A stretch of 64,000 nt of DNA. Source: Stenopsyche tienmushanensis (lineage: Eukaryota; Arthropoda; Insecta; Trichoptera; Stenopsychidae). The stretch covers positions 806,001 to 870,000 of the forward strand of contig WACJ01000106.1 in assembly GCA_008973525.1 (NCBI GenBank). The letters are read 5' to 3'. The position numbers were made by a program, and so were the translations under genes. A model generated the notes under the pieces. It saw nothing but the letters and a program-made list of their open reading frames with translations. It did not search any database and had not been told where the DNA came from. Positions 32,257 through 42,965 of the stretch are shown piece by piece. Each line of letters starts with the position of its first letter. Within the stretch, counting starts at the first letter, position 1.

Positions 32257-33395
32257 AAGTTCAAGTTATTCATCGGGTCAAAAAACTTTATATATTCAAT
32301 TCGATAAAGTCCAACACAGGACAAAGAACTCTTCAACTCCATTTCTTTTTATCCTACGCCAATGTCATCTATTACAACCCACACATCCATCTGATTTCTT
32401 CTATCCGTTTAACTACCAGTCTTCACATCATTTTAATATAACACATTTCTACAAAACTAATTTTTGTGTCAATCAGTGTTTATGCAATGTAAATCAGGAA
32501 TGTTACAGTTACAAAGCTGTGTTTTTGTCTACAAGTAGTTTACCGTAATTATTGTTAAATAAACGTCGTCTACTTTCGAAATAAGGTGGTTAAGGCTACA
32601 CTAGATGTGGCTAAAGTTGTAGCGCAGGATTTTGATTGAAGTATTGTAACATTCAAAGCATTGCAATATTAAGTACATACAATATTTGTTATAAAGCGAA
32701 TCTGAACGAAGTTGACAATTGATGCTCCGCCGAACATGTCCACGATCTCCAAATTGGATCTCATTTCTTCGGCGCCTGAGGTCGCCTGTTATCATTTAAA
32801 TCATGATATCATAATATAAATTCATATAGTGAAATGGTTCCATATATATAATGGCTAAGGTTGGCTCAAACGAGAGCAACAACAGAACCAATTGATGGAA
32901 TGCAATAATCACGTGGTCGTGGAGATTGCATAACCGCGAACGACCGAAGGCATGATCTTTTGAGTCATCTCATGGGCTCGAGGTGCAATTGTGCACGCAT
33001 GCGCATGCGCACGCGCCGGCCAAGTGCACATGCACCAGTGACGGTTTCCGAGCACATGCGACACCCAATACATCATCGTCACCATCACCTGCCCTATATT
33101 CATCATTGAGTGTGCGCGCATAATGGACCGATGGCAATAATCATCCGCAGCCCACGCGGTTGGTATTGCAACAAAAAACGATGAACAAACAATCTATCGC
33201 CCACGCGAAATGGATAGGTTCAAGATCACCGCAGATCAGTCGCAGATAATAAATATCCACCATGAGCGAAAAAATCTTCAAAGAATAAGGCAATTGGCGA
33301 TAATTGCCAGCATCTGCATTGCGAACAACTATTGACAGTGATCGTCCACGATTCGCCGGTACTCCCAGAAATTGTATTGGATAGCTGTCGACTGT
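32257..33395. other. Single-copy-like DNA with a perfect NRF-1/Ewg-type palindrome
   Basis: At 32985-33018 a purine-pyrimidine alternating run contains TGCGCATGCGCA at 33000-33011, with gtgcac and cgcgcc neighbours. The remainder shows no repeat shared with the window and no recognised gene. Confidence 0.3.
33000..33011. promoter_or_regulatory. Candidate NRF-1/Ewg binding palindrome
   Basis: TGCGCATGCGCA matches the YGCGCAYGCGCR consensus bound by vertebrate NRF-1 and its insect relative Erect wing. Whether it is used, or simply marks a Z-DNA-prone run, cannot be told from sequence. Confidence 0.3.
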
Positions 33396-33399
33396 AAGT

Positions 33400-33600
33400 G
33401 GGTGAGCTAGAAGAAATACTAGGCCTTTCGAAAAATGTCGCAAAAAGCCCTTAAATAGAACAATTAGTCTGTGTGTCCAATCGGTCCGCTTTTCGGACCG
33501 CCGATTTGACGAATGAGCGCATCGCGATCGGACTGGATCGTCTAAATGTTTAAGCAATAACGAAGAAAAGAGAGCTTAGACGACTTATAATATCCAATTC
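33400..33600 (+). repeat. GGT hairpin repeat, copy 4, with 3' extension
   Basis: The copy carries 'gtccaatcggtccgcttttc', 'ggaccgccgatttgacgaat', 'gcgcatcgcgatcggactgg' and the extension 'aataacgaagaaaagagagc', 'ttagacgacttataatat' that is shared with the copy at 38380. Confidence 0.6.
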
Positions 33601-34555
33601 AAATTCATCAGCTAGATAAGATAAATATTTTAATTTTTAAATGTGTTAATCCACCATGCCAGATGATATTACATGTCGTAAATAGTGGTCGTCGCAACTA
33701 TTCTCGTATGCGAAATGAATTTCACGGTGTAACACCACCATATTGCTCATTTGTGGCAAGCTGCTGAAATTTATATCCCCATTTTGATATTGCACATTTA
33801 AATTAAAAAGAGTTTGCCAACGCTCTGATAAAGAAGTCTGGTCGAAAACCGCACAAGAAAGGAATGCAATTTTTCAGCGCAATTCAAAGGCAGCCTTCGA
33901 CCGAAAAAATTGCATCATGACGTCGATTAGCGTTGAGCTTCTTCAGTAAACAGACGTAATTGGAAAACATTCCAAGCATTTAAATGCAGCAACCGGAGGC
34001 GTTAAAGACTGGATCCGCGCTGGAATCGATTAACAACAGCAAATTGGATCGAGTTGCCGAACGAGAATGTTGCAATTTCGACGTTTTATGAATTGCACAT
34101 TTCTGGCGTCGACTGTAAATTTATATGCAAAAAATACACATGACTGCCGCCGTCTAAGATGGCTTTTCTTTTACGAGGCTCTGGTCATGGGCGCCCACCA
34201 CCTGACAAAGAGGGTCAGGCGCGTGGGTGGCTCTCAGCAAACGACGAACAAGTAGAAAATATCGCCCAAGAAACGAGAACTAATACTTCTGGGACATAGA
34301 AGGGTTTATGACCCTGGACCAAAAGCACCCATTTTTAATTGGATGCTGACTGAGACAATTCAGTCTGAATATTATTAAGCCTATTTTGTATGATGAAAGC
34401 GTGTAAAACACTTATATCAAATCCAATAATTATCTAAATGGCACCCAAGACAAGCGATTTTAATAGCAATATACCAACGTATATGACACGCATTTTTACA
34501 AATATCATTCAATATTCAGTGTGGCTATATGTACTATATGCAGAGCCGTAACAAG
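33601..34555. other. Apparently single-copy DNA, no gene recognised
   Basis: A GC-rich patch at 34150-34250 reads 'gggcgcccaccacctgacaa' and 'gggtcaggcgcgtgggtggc', partly self-complementary. No coding family was recognised. Confidence 0.3.
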
Positions 34556-34559
34556 GGTA

Positions 34560-34745
34560 TGAAGCGTCTGTTACTTTCGTGATCGTACAGATCATAGAAA
34601 ATGCCCTAAAAGAGAACGGAGTGGCCACAATGTTTGTATGTCCAATCGGTCCGGTTTTCGGACCGCTGATATGACGAATTAGCGCATCGCGATCGAATGC
34701 CATACCTGAATATGTCTACAGAACGATTATAAACTCTCATTATGA
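34560..34745 (+). repeat. GGT hairpin repeat, copy 5
   Basis: The copy reads 'gatcgtacagatcatagaaa', 'ctaaaagagaacggagtggc', 'tgtccaatcggtccggtttt', 'cggaccgctgatatgacgaa', and its tail 'tctacagaacgattataaac' plus tctcattatgaaacgaa matches the tail of copy 1. Confidence 0.6.
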
Positions 34746-35345
34746 AACGAAAATGTCTGAATAAGACTGATCGAGTGGGCTGCATATATCCTCCGAGAAT
34801 ATATCCACCAAAAGATTTTCCACGATTCCAATTATTTACGGAATTAAAGCTATTTTGTACAATAAAATTCCGGGTTATATTTGAATCCCTGTTTGGTGTT
34901 CTGGTGTGCATTTTGGGACCTCCGAGTCAATCATTGATTTAACTTGACTGTATATAAAAACAATTTATATTTATTCCCACGTGTGTTTATTCTTGATAAA
35001 TTTAATAAGACATTACATGGTGTCGCAATGGTGGGAAATTTTGATGTCAAAATGTCGCAATTGTACTTAAAGTGTTCCTGTAAGCGATCCCGCAGGACCA
35101 TAAACTTATGATAAGCTTAATTAAATTTGCAGCAAGTTGTCGAAAATTAGTCCTTTCGAGCAGTCAACAAGAAATATTATGTCGGCGTTGTTATGTTATA
35201 CGGCATTTTGACAAGTTTAAATATAATATAATAGCAATATTTCTAAATAATTTGGCGAATATATATTTGACATAATCCTTCATCGATGTCATTAATAAAT
35301 TACAATACATTAATGCAATTGTATAAAAACGATTTCAATTGAAGT
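34746..35345. other. AT-rich stretch, nothing recognised
   Basis: No shared repeat or coding signal was found. Confidence 0.3.
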
Positions 35346-35349
35346 AAAC

Positions 35350-35505
35350 ACTTAGATACGGCAAATCTGCTAAAATCCGACCCCAGTCTAATCCGGCACC
35401 TCCTGTAATCCGACATCCCAATACAAGTATAGTACATATGTACGATAAAGTTTCGGCAATGTAAAATATGCGTTTGTCAGATTATCGGGGGTCTACTTAT
35501 ATTAC
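35350..35505 (+). repeat. pogo/Tigger-like miniature element
   Basis: The left part 'cggcaaatctgctaaaatcc', 'agtctaatccggcacctcct' and 'gtaatccgacatcccaatac' matches 3575-3645. The right end 'gtcagattatcgggggtcta' is the inverted relative of the left-hand 'cagacctgcgttaatctgac' of the 3.6 kb copy. This makes a small two-ended pogo-type element likely. Confidence 0.45.
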
Positions 35506-36767
35506 ATAGCTAAATTCTTACGATTTTTTTTTTGTGAATTGTTTGAATAAAATGATCACAAATTAGTCTCGTCTATATTTGATCGACCCTTGAATAGTGC
35601 TGAATTAAATTAAGAGCACATTAGAGATGTACACAGACGCCCCAATTAGATAGAGAGCCGTTGAATTATGACCATGGGGGGGTTTTACCACCAATCCCAC
35701 CCCGCAAAATCCCACATTAATGTACGCCTTAATTCAAATGATAATTATCCAAATCTTTTAATCCGTTTAGTCTTGGGGGGGGATCGAAATTCGTACAAAA
35801 ATTGATTAATCTTTCGTAATAGCCAACAGCTCAACACAATGCTAGTCCGCCATAATGGCGTATTGCACAATTCCGGAATGTGGACGCAAATATTTGCTGA
35901 TGCAAGGATCATATAATATAAGCGCTGAATGTCATGGTATTATGGAGATAGGATTGTCCAAGTTTTTGTATCAAATCTGAACATGATCCTAAATAAACTT
36001 CGTAGAGAATTTGTCGAATTTTAGAGTAAAAAATATATTGGCTTCATAAGAAATAAATGCTGTAAGAACCCAAGCCGTCCAAAAGCTGCAGATAACCGGT
36101 TAATTAACCATTAGCCCAGTTTTTCTCCAACGCCGTCGTGTTTACAGTCATCAATTTACAAATTATGTTGAACACATGTAAGCCCAATTTTCGCTTATTC
36201 TTGGACAGAATCCAAGACAAGAAAATTTGCACAATGATAGTGCAGATATTGAGGAGCGTTTTCTAGAAGTTGCTGCCGCCAAATTTGCCAAAATATTCAA
36301 AAATCTCAAATAGAACATATGGTGGCAAGAATGTAATATACAGAGTAGAGTAGAATACATCTTAAAGCACTACAACACAGTTTTGCAGAAATTAAAAAGT
36401 ATACCTATAATACAAACATGAGGCATTAGTTCCAAAAAATCCTTAAAATGTTGAAGCCCATAGCAAAAGCATGAACAAAGACAACTACTAATCCATACTT
36501 TTGTCAGAAGCAATGAAAAATCCTAGAAAAACTAGATAATTTTGCTTTGATCTGATCACTTAATTAGCGGCCAAATCAGTAACATTTTCAGCAATTATAT
36601 TTCAAGGTTCCTTGAAAAGGTTTCAAATGCAAGTGCGGTTCCCTATTACGATTTCACAATTTAAAAAGAAAAACCTAGTTTTTTTAATGGAATATTGGTA
36701 TTTTAAGTTGATATTCAACCCTCCACGGAGGCTACACTGATGGAGACTACTGTTCACTTCATATATT
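35506..36767. other. Apparently single-copy DNA, no gene recognised
   Basis: At 36190-36310 a plus-strand frame of about 43 codons ends with NDSADIEERFLEVAAAKFAK and IFKNLK before a stop. It looks protein-like but is too short to assign. The rest is AT-rich. Confidence 0.25.
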
Positions 36768-36935
36768 GATCACTTCCGCGATCGTACAGATCATAGAAAA
36801 TGCCGCAAAAAGCCCTAAAAGTGGACGAAGTGGCCATAAGATCTAAACGCTCAATCGGTCCGGTTTTCGGATCGCTGATATGACGAATGAGCGACTCGCG
36901 TAAAGTAGAATGACTGAGTAATATAAAAGTAATCA
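36768..36935 (+). repeat. GGT hairpin repeat, copy 6, internally deleted
   Basis: After 'tatgacgaatgagcgactcg' and cg the copy jumps to 'taaagtagaatgactgagta', which in the 38380 copy lies about 120 bases further on. Confidence 0.6.
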
Positions 36936-38262
36936 CCAATCAAAAGGTCAATAACGAACCTATTTACGCGAAAATTGAATACAAAGCGCTAAAAATTCAT
37001 CGATCCAAGTCAATAATAATCTTCGATAGGTGTTTGATAAGAATGTCAATCCTCCACAACACATTATAACAATGTCGAATCAACTATTTGTATCATTAAA
37101 ACTAGAAGTGTTGTGCTGATAAAACGTCAGTCGCGATTTTGACACCGCATTATTGAGCGAAATTTGATCGTCGAGTTATTTTGTTTATGTAGATGCTGTG
37201 ATATTTGAAATGCTTGAGGAATCAGAGTGTGTCGGTCGAATTTTAAATATGAACTCACCAGATCATTTTCGATGGCCTTCCTCAGAATCAAATACATGTA
37301 TAAAATCACGGAGAAAATCAACGAAAATATGATCAATAGTTGAATTTGCAGCACGATTATTTTTATGACCATTTCGCTAAGAGCTCCGATCGAAAGCCCC
37401 ACGAACAATGTCTCATTTCTTATGTAATTTCGTTATCATATCGCAGTCATATGATTTGTATGTTTGAGGTCTTTCGCTAGGAATATCTTCGTTTTAGATA
37501 TAAATATTGAAATGATGGCTGATTAATGTGTCAACGAATTGTGTAGATAAGTTCGGATGGGCATTCTAATTTGGTCTTATCTTCCTTCGGCCGGGTATTT
37601 CTGGAATTCGACAATATATTTCCGGGGCGCGATTTTCAATCGAAGTTGATTTCTTGGTTTTCTTAAGCATCCTCTGGGGTTTCTCTGAAATTCCCGGTAT
37701 TAATAGAAAGTTCGGCAAATCGAACAGGGACTCCGATCGCAAAAGTGGGACGACAAAAGAACTTAACACGAGAAAAATCCATTCATTTTTTATTATCGGG
37801 AACAACGGGAACACCGACGAAATGTATAAAACTCAATTTATTCCCAAACAAAAATAAAAGCACTAAATTTTGATTATTTTCGCCATACGTCGAAAGATAT
37901 TTTACGAGCCCCATTTGTAAATGTCGAAACTCGACCTGGTGATTTTTCATCTTTATTGTCCTCTTGCTACGTTTTAAGTCGAATTATTCTTTGACAATTC
38001 GAGCTGATCACGTTATTAATTCTTCGGCAAAAAGCAAGAATGAAATGGTGGATGACGACGGGTCGAGTGTGAAGAATTTCTCCCGGTCCAATTCTCAACG
38101 GCTCTCCAAAAACAATGGACATCCATTATATTTGATTTGAATTTCTGTCGTTTCGGAGCTTCTCTTGCTCGTTTTCTCTCGCAGATTTTACATTTTAATC
38201 GTGGACTTGCGTCGACATGAAATTAATGTTTTTTTCCCCCATCAATACAATGTTTATGCGAA
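36936..38262. other. Single-copy-like DNA around the candidate exon
   Basis: Apart from the hydrophobic frame at 37259-37432, overlapping frames at 37566-37857 on both strands show no family resemblance. No shared repeats were seen. Confidence 0.3.
37259..37432 (-). CDS. Candidate exon of a membrane protein
   Basis: A minus-strand frame of 58 codons runs from a stop near 37433 to a strong splice donor, CTG followed by GTGAGT (37253-37258). It reads RNETLFVGLSIGALSEM, then VIKIIVLQIQLLIIFSLIFS and VILYMYLILRKAIENDL. About 40 hydrophobic residues are followed by a charged end, enough for one or two membrane spans. No convincing splice acceptor, second exon or family match was found, so a chance hydrophobic frame from T-rich DNA remains a serious alternative. 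If real, it would be an internal or first exon of a multi-span receptor or transporter. Confidence 0.2.
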
Positions 38263-38264
38263 GA

Positions 38265-38345
38265 AATGAACGAATATTATGTACTATCAACAGTGTAGAG
38301 GTTCATTTATTAATATTGACGCATGCTGCGCGATCCTGAGAGAAA
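38265..38345 (-). repeat. Family E repeat, minus-strand copy
   Basis: The copy reads 'cgaatattatgtactatcaa', 'gaggttcatttattaatatt' and 'gacgcatgctgcgcgatcct'. Confidence 0.45.
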
Positions 38346-38379
38346 AGTACATTTTTACGGACGGCAAGTATATAACTTA

Positions 38380-38600
38380 ACCGAAACCGAAAATGGATAG
38401 AGTGGCCATTAGGTTTGTATGCTCAATCGGTCCGCTTTTCGGACCGCTAAATGAGCGACCCGCGATCGGATGCCATACCTGAACATAACGATAACGAAGA
38501 AAAGAGGGATTAGACAACTTAGTATATATTATAAAAACGGACAGAGTCAATCTGGGTTGGTGCATGTAAAGTAGAATGGTTGGGTAAAATAAAAACCATG
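38380..38600 (+). repeat. GGT hairpin repeat, copy 7, longest right end
   Basis: The copy includes the hairpin, 'ggatgccatacctgaacata', 'cgaagaaaagagggattaga', 'cagagtcaatctgggttggt' and 'gtaaagtagaatggttgggt'. It connects the right-hand extensions of copies 4 and 6. Confidence 0.6.
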
Positions 38601-39149
38601 TGCAACTGTCGATCAGGTGAGTATTGCGTTCTGCGCCCCAAGCCCAGTTGCGCTATATAGCATCTTTAAATCAATTTAAAATTAACTCACTAATCAAAAG
38701 CTTGACAAGTGTACGTGCCAAAATAAAAAGAGTACTTAAATGCCTCCTTATATTAATTTGTGAAAGACCAAAGCTTTTTGCACTGAAACACGAGCGAAAT
38801 TAAGGCAAAGGTCGGCAATGTTGTTTCTAAAGGGTTTTGCGTGTTATAGAGCACTCAAAGAAAAAAGAAGAGCGCTCGTTCAAATTAAGTGGATAAATTC
38901 TCCAGACAAAATGAATCGTAAATGTCATTCCTGAATGTATTCATATTGGAAATAATCAACAATATCGTCGTTGTTTGAAATATCATTGTTCTATGCAAAT
39001 TTTGATACATTTGAAATTTGCATATCTATCATATTTGAAGCACGGAATCAGATCCCGCTATTCGATGATCCGATCAATCGACACGTGATAAAGGTCTTAA
39101 AGATCTTAAACGTTCAGAAACTGATTCAATATATTCAGAGCCTCTGAGG
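38601..39149. other. AT-rich stretch, nothing recognised
   Basis: No shared repeat or coding signal was found. Confidence 0.3.
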
Positions 39150-39262
39150 GAGCTTCCGTGATCGTACAAATCATAGAAAGCCCTAAAAGAGGACGGAGTG
39201 ACCACAAGGTCTGTGTGTCCAACTGGTCCGCTTTTCAGATCGCTGACATGCAATGTTAGACT
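39150..39262 (+). repeat. GGT hairpin repeat, copy 8, truncated
   Basis: The copy shows 'ttccgtgatcgtacaaatca', 'ctaaaagaggacggagtgac', 'gtgtccaactggtccgcttt' and 'tcagatcgctgacatg', then stops. Confidence 0.55.
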
Positions 39263-39689
39263 ACAGATAAACGATAAAACCGATAAACGAATACGATAAT
39301 TGAATAAAACGAACAAACCTTTGATTTTCATACAGTATCGCTATAAATGTGTGTCGAATTACCTGCAAATAAAAAAAAATCAATATTATTAATTGAATTT
39401 CAATTTTTATGTTATTAAATCGTTTTTTTACATTTGAGAGCTTTTATAATATGACGATCTGAACTTTGACTATCAAATAAACTGCTAGGAAGCGACACAG
39501 GCACAGCGCTATTTCGAATCCGACATAGTTCTCAGTAACGTCCTGTTGTATATGGGTCAATTGTGTGTACCAAAGTAGTGCTTCACAGCAATAAAGATTA
39601 GAAATATCAGCCGATGCCACTTTGAAGAGCTTTTATACTGTTGAATATTGAATTACAAAGACCATACAACACGATGAAGACGTGGAAAA

Positions 39690-39905
39690 AGACTATATTT
39701 GCCGAATGGAATATTTATTGAAAAATGTGTGAAATGTAGTTTGTTTGTCCCGTATACGTTCCTATAAAATTCGTTCGAATGCGATGAAACTTTTGGACGT
39801 TGTTGTGCGCATCTCTGTGAATATTATAAGCATTTTTTGTGTACACAATTTGTATTTTGGGATGTTTAGTGGATGTATAAGCGGGTGAGCTTCGCTCACG
39901 GGAGA
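39690..39905 (+). repeat. Second Helitron-like terminal repeat type with hairpin
   Basis: The segment starts 'gtttgtttgtcccgtatacg', continues 'ttcgttcgaatgcgatgaaa', 'cttttggacgttgttgtgcg' and 'tgtgtacacaatttg', and ends in the hairpin ggtgagcttcgctcacg. It differs from HEL units but shares the general order. This layout resembles common insect Helitron-associated repeats; the link is from recalled features. Confidence 0.45.
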
Positions 39906-40299
39906 TAGAAAGACAGTTGGTCTTAGAGACGAGGCCTGAAGAAATACAACACGCAATTTATATTCAATACATATAGAAATTATTTTTGAATATACATTAT
40001 TCATTCGATTTCTTGGAATTATTTTTACCGTTCAGTCCATAAATGAAAACGAATTTACAAAAAAACACGTCTGCGTAACAAAACATTATCGAAAATCGTT
40101 ACATTCGTTTCAATCGGACTTTCATTGACAGCTTGGGTATTAAGGGGTACTTATCGATTCACCCTGTTGCTTTTATACTGTCCCCTCAATGTATCCGGAT
40201 GGGAAATATTTTAAATTTATTACAGAATATATCGAAAGGATGTAAATCAATATGGCGACGATTCTATTCCCGAAAATATTAAGGCTTAATAGATATTCA

Positions 40300-40690
40300 T
40301 ATATAATCTGGATTGAAATTTTTATCTAACAGAAATCGTACACTTCACCAGCACGTTGAAGGCTACTAAGACGAGACGTTCTCGCCGAAATGCGACGCCT
40401 AGTGGCAGTAACTGATCTAATCTATGTATACATATATACAGCACATATACGCTTTTCAAATTGTCATATTAACCTTTCCCTAACGGTGATGTATTTACTA
40501 CACCTCGACGCTAATAATGGGAATATCGATTAGAAATATAATAGATACGGGCTTAAGATTTTTAGTATTCCTCCGTAATATAATTACGAAGCACATCAAA
40601 GTATTATAGCATATAAGTATTTATCTGCAGCGGCGAAAATAAATAATTTGTCGGAAAATCGGGAATTTTGCGAGTTTTAGTTCGTGTTTT
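40300..40690 (+). repeat. Composite hAT/TTAA repeat (COMP), long copy
   Basis: The copy begins 'ggattgaaatttttatctaa', has 'aaatcgtacacttcaccagc' and 'acgttgaaggctactaagac', then jumps to 'gcgacgcctagtggcagtaa' without the CAGTGGCGTAAC word. The TTAA block and right part are intact to 'gcgagttttagttcgtg'. Confidence 0.65.
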
Positions 40691-40996
40691 AGCAGAAAGG
40701 AATTTTATCATTTTGAATATTGTATAATATTTTGTGTTGGATGCTCTGTGGCTGGAGGAAATTCAAAAATAATTGTTGTTTGCCAAGATTGTTTGCCTAT
40801 TGAAGTAAGATTAATACTTTGCCTGTACAAAGTATGATACAAAGAGAACAGACGTACTTAATTTTACTTTTCTGGAAACAACAGCAAAGACCTTGCCGTA
40901 ATCAAAATAAATGAAGCGATTAAAAGAGACAAGACCTTAGATTTTGCGAAATTATCCGCGTCGTATTTCTGCACAATCAGCCGAAAATAAAAACGC

Positions 40997-41284
40997 TTGG
41001 CGTACGAAAAATCCGACAAAGCCTTCGAAAACATCTGGCATAAAATAATGATTCATTCCGCAGAACAAATAATAGGTTTCTTTTCGGGGACTCCAAGCAC
41101 TCCGAGAACGGCAACGGCACCCACGTATCCCCGTTTTGGAGGTTCCCCAATGCTGGATCGACATATTGAAAGATTAAGTGGGGCATTTCGTCAGCAGATG
41201 GGATATTTAAATATTGAAGGACTTAATCCCGGTCAGAAAACTACCCGGAGGTACGAACAACTAAGCCTATACAAAACCGGTTGA
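40997..41284 (+). CDS. Unrecognised open frame of about 95 codons
   Basis: The plus-strand frame reads YEKSDKAFENIWHKIMIHSA, then FFSGTPSTPRTATAPTYPRF, LDRHIERLSGAFRQQMGYLN and IEGLNPGQKTTRRYEQLSLY before a stop. An in-frame stop lies just upstream of 40997, and the frame before it (AIKRDKTLDFAKLSASYF) is also protein-like. No ATG lies at its start. Two overlapping minus-strand frames cover the same bases, which weakens the case. It follows a composite repeat, so it could be the remnant of an element's gene. No domain was recognised. Confidence 0.2.
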   Translation: MAYEKSDKAFENIWHKIMIHSAEQIIGFFSGTPSTPRTATAPTYPRFGGSPMLDRHIERLSGAFRQQMGYLNIEGLNPGQKTTRRYEQLSLYKTG

Positions 41285-41925
41285 ATTATAAATCCTACTT
41301 GAGCGAGTTTCTCCAGTAGACTTTCCATTATTAAAACAACATAACGATAATACACGAAAAGGGATTTGGAATTGTCCACTTAGACCGAGGCACTAAAAGA
41401 AAAACACGAATCGTATTTTTTTAATACGCGAATAAAATGAGAAAAATCGATAAAGACCCGGGACGAATGAAAAATTGAGGCAGCCATGGAGAGGAACGGC
41501 GTAAAGAATTACAACTCTCAACTTAATGACGGTCTTCCTTCAGAAAATTGATGCTGTCTGTAACGCACATTAAATCGTCCCATAAACAAGGTCATCTTCT
41601 CGACTTACACGAATAGGTTAATCGTCGAGATTCATTTTTAAAAATCAATAAATTCTGTCATATGATCTTGCACGATTTTCACACTGCTTATATTATAAAA
41701 TGAGCATAGCAAATCAGACGATTATTAATGCTTGAGTGAACGAACGTTTACAGACATCAGCAAATCCGATCACTCAAACGTGGAGATCATGGACATGCAC
41801 AACGTAACATCGATGGTTCTTAGGTGGCGAACCTGCAGGAAGATCTCAATTACTTAAAAAGACTATTAAGGGTAAATAGGGACAGCGACATACCAGTATT
41901 TTGATCACTTTATCCCGTTGATTAG
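41285..41925. other. No recognised element
   Basis: No shared repeat or coding family was seen. Confidence 0.3.
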
Positions 41926-41929
41926 GAAT

Positions 41930-42085
41930 TACGCATATATGCGTTCGAATTCAATTGATACAGAAAGAGCAGTCTCACATGTTGAGTGCGGAGATTGTGA
42001 ATCAGAGACAGAGACGAATTAGATCATTGGTGGTCGTCTTAGAATTATAATAAATATTAGAAAGCCACATAAATCAATTACGAAT
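41930..42085 (+). repeat. Family Q repeat, diverged copy
   Basis: The copy reads 'acgcatatatgcgttcgaat', 'tgatacagaaagagcagtct', 'cacatgttgagtgcggagat' and 'tattagaaagccacataaat'. Confidence 0.4.
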
Positions 42086-42094
42086 TGCACTTAA

Positions 42095-42300
42095 AATTCT
42101 TTTTGTGCGGTAGATGCGATCTGCGGAAAATCGCACAAAAAAGCTATGACTTACATAGGAAAAGGGAAGATGCGTAATTTTTCTCTTTCCAACAATATAA
42201 AATGGCGACTGTTTAAAAGAAATCTAGTAATTTTTGTCAGTTTTAAATTTTTTTAATCGAAATCGCACAAAAAAAGTCGCACAAAAAGAGGTTTGAGAGT
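42095..42300. repeat. Foldback AT-rich repeat (FB)
   Basis: The copy holds 'tttttgtgcggtagatgcga' facing 'gcggaaaatcgcacaaaaaa' as a hairpin, and further 'aaatcgcacaaaaaaagtcg' at its right side. Confidence 0.5.
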
Positions 42301-42307
42301 ACTTAAA

Positions 42308-42354
42308 CGAATATTGTGTGTCATCAACAGTGTTAAGGTTAATTTATCAATACA
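42308..42354 (-). repeat. Family E fragment, minus strand
   Basis: The fragment reads 'cgaatattgtgtgtcatcaa' and 'gttaaggttaatttatcaat'. A separate 'cacgccgcgcggttctaaga' at 42928-42950 matches the other end of family E, so one E copy may have been split by about 570 bases holding FB and TTM sequence. Confidence 0.4.
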
Positions 42355-42359
42355 CTGAA

Positions 42360-42470
42360 CTAATGGAAACTATCCCTTTTTTCATAGAAGGCTTTTTTTA
42401 TGCGAATACGCATTAAAAAAATCTCAAATCAACACTACTACAAATTACAACCATTAGTGTGTGATTGCGT
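42360..42470. repeat. Foldback AT-rich repeat (FB)
   Basis: The copy reads 'ggaaactatcccttttttca' and 'tttatgcgaatacgcattaa', then 'caaattacaaccattagtgt'; it matches 28620-28735. Confidence 0.5.
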
Positions 42471-42609
42471 ATAGGGTGTTGTGTATATAGGGCAACATTG
42501 CCAGTCTCTTGATAAGAAACTGGCAATTTTTGGATTACTTGGTTTACCCTGGGGGAATCAATCATGAGAGCAATCAAGAAAAATGAAATCGCCATCAAAA
42601 AATCATCCT

Positions 42610-42688
42610 ATCTATTATATTTCATCTCGATATTTCCATTAATAGAGTCGAGTTGTAATAAATACATCATGGATGAATTAAAGGTTAA
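42610..42688 (-). repeat. TTAA miniature element fragment with intact TTAA end (TTM)
   Basis: The minus-strand left terminus lies at 42685-42688 (TTAA), with 'gtaataaatacatcatggat' and 'tatatttcatctcgatattt' inside. Confidence 0.5.
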
Positions 42689-42764
42689 GATCTGCGTAAA
42701 TAAAACTAATAGTTAAATCGTTACAATTTCAACACAGAAGGATGACAAAATTGTATTGTGTTTT

Positions 42765-42930
42765 TATTTATGCGATTTTTTGGTACATTCTATCACATTG
42801 ATTTGAAGTTATGCGGTCTCATATAATGGAACCTATCCCTCAGTTTTCTATGTAGTTCGAGGCTCTTTTTATGCGTTTTTTTTATATGCGTAGAACGTAT
42901 CTATCGCATAAAAAAGTGTATACAAGACTG
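42765..42930. repeat. Foldback AT-rich repeat (FB)
   Basis: The copy reads 'tttatttatgcgattttttg', 'gaagttatgcggtctcatat', 'ggaacctatccctcagtttt', 'ctatgtagttcgaggctctt' and ends 'cgcataaaaaagtgtata'. Confidence 0.5.
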
Positions 42931-42965
42931 TCTCACGCCGCGCGGTTCTAAGAAAAAAGTGGATT

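Noticed and set aside
33141..33557. 138-codon minus-strand open frame
   Set aside because: Its N-terminal part lies within a GGT hairpin repeat that is non-coding elsewhere, and the remainder has no family resemblance.
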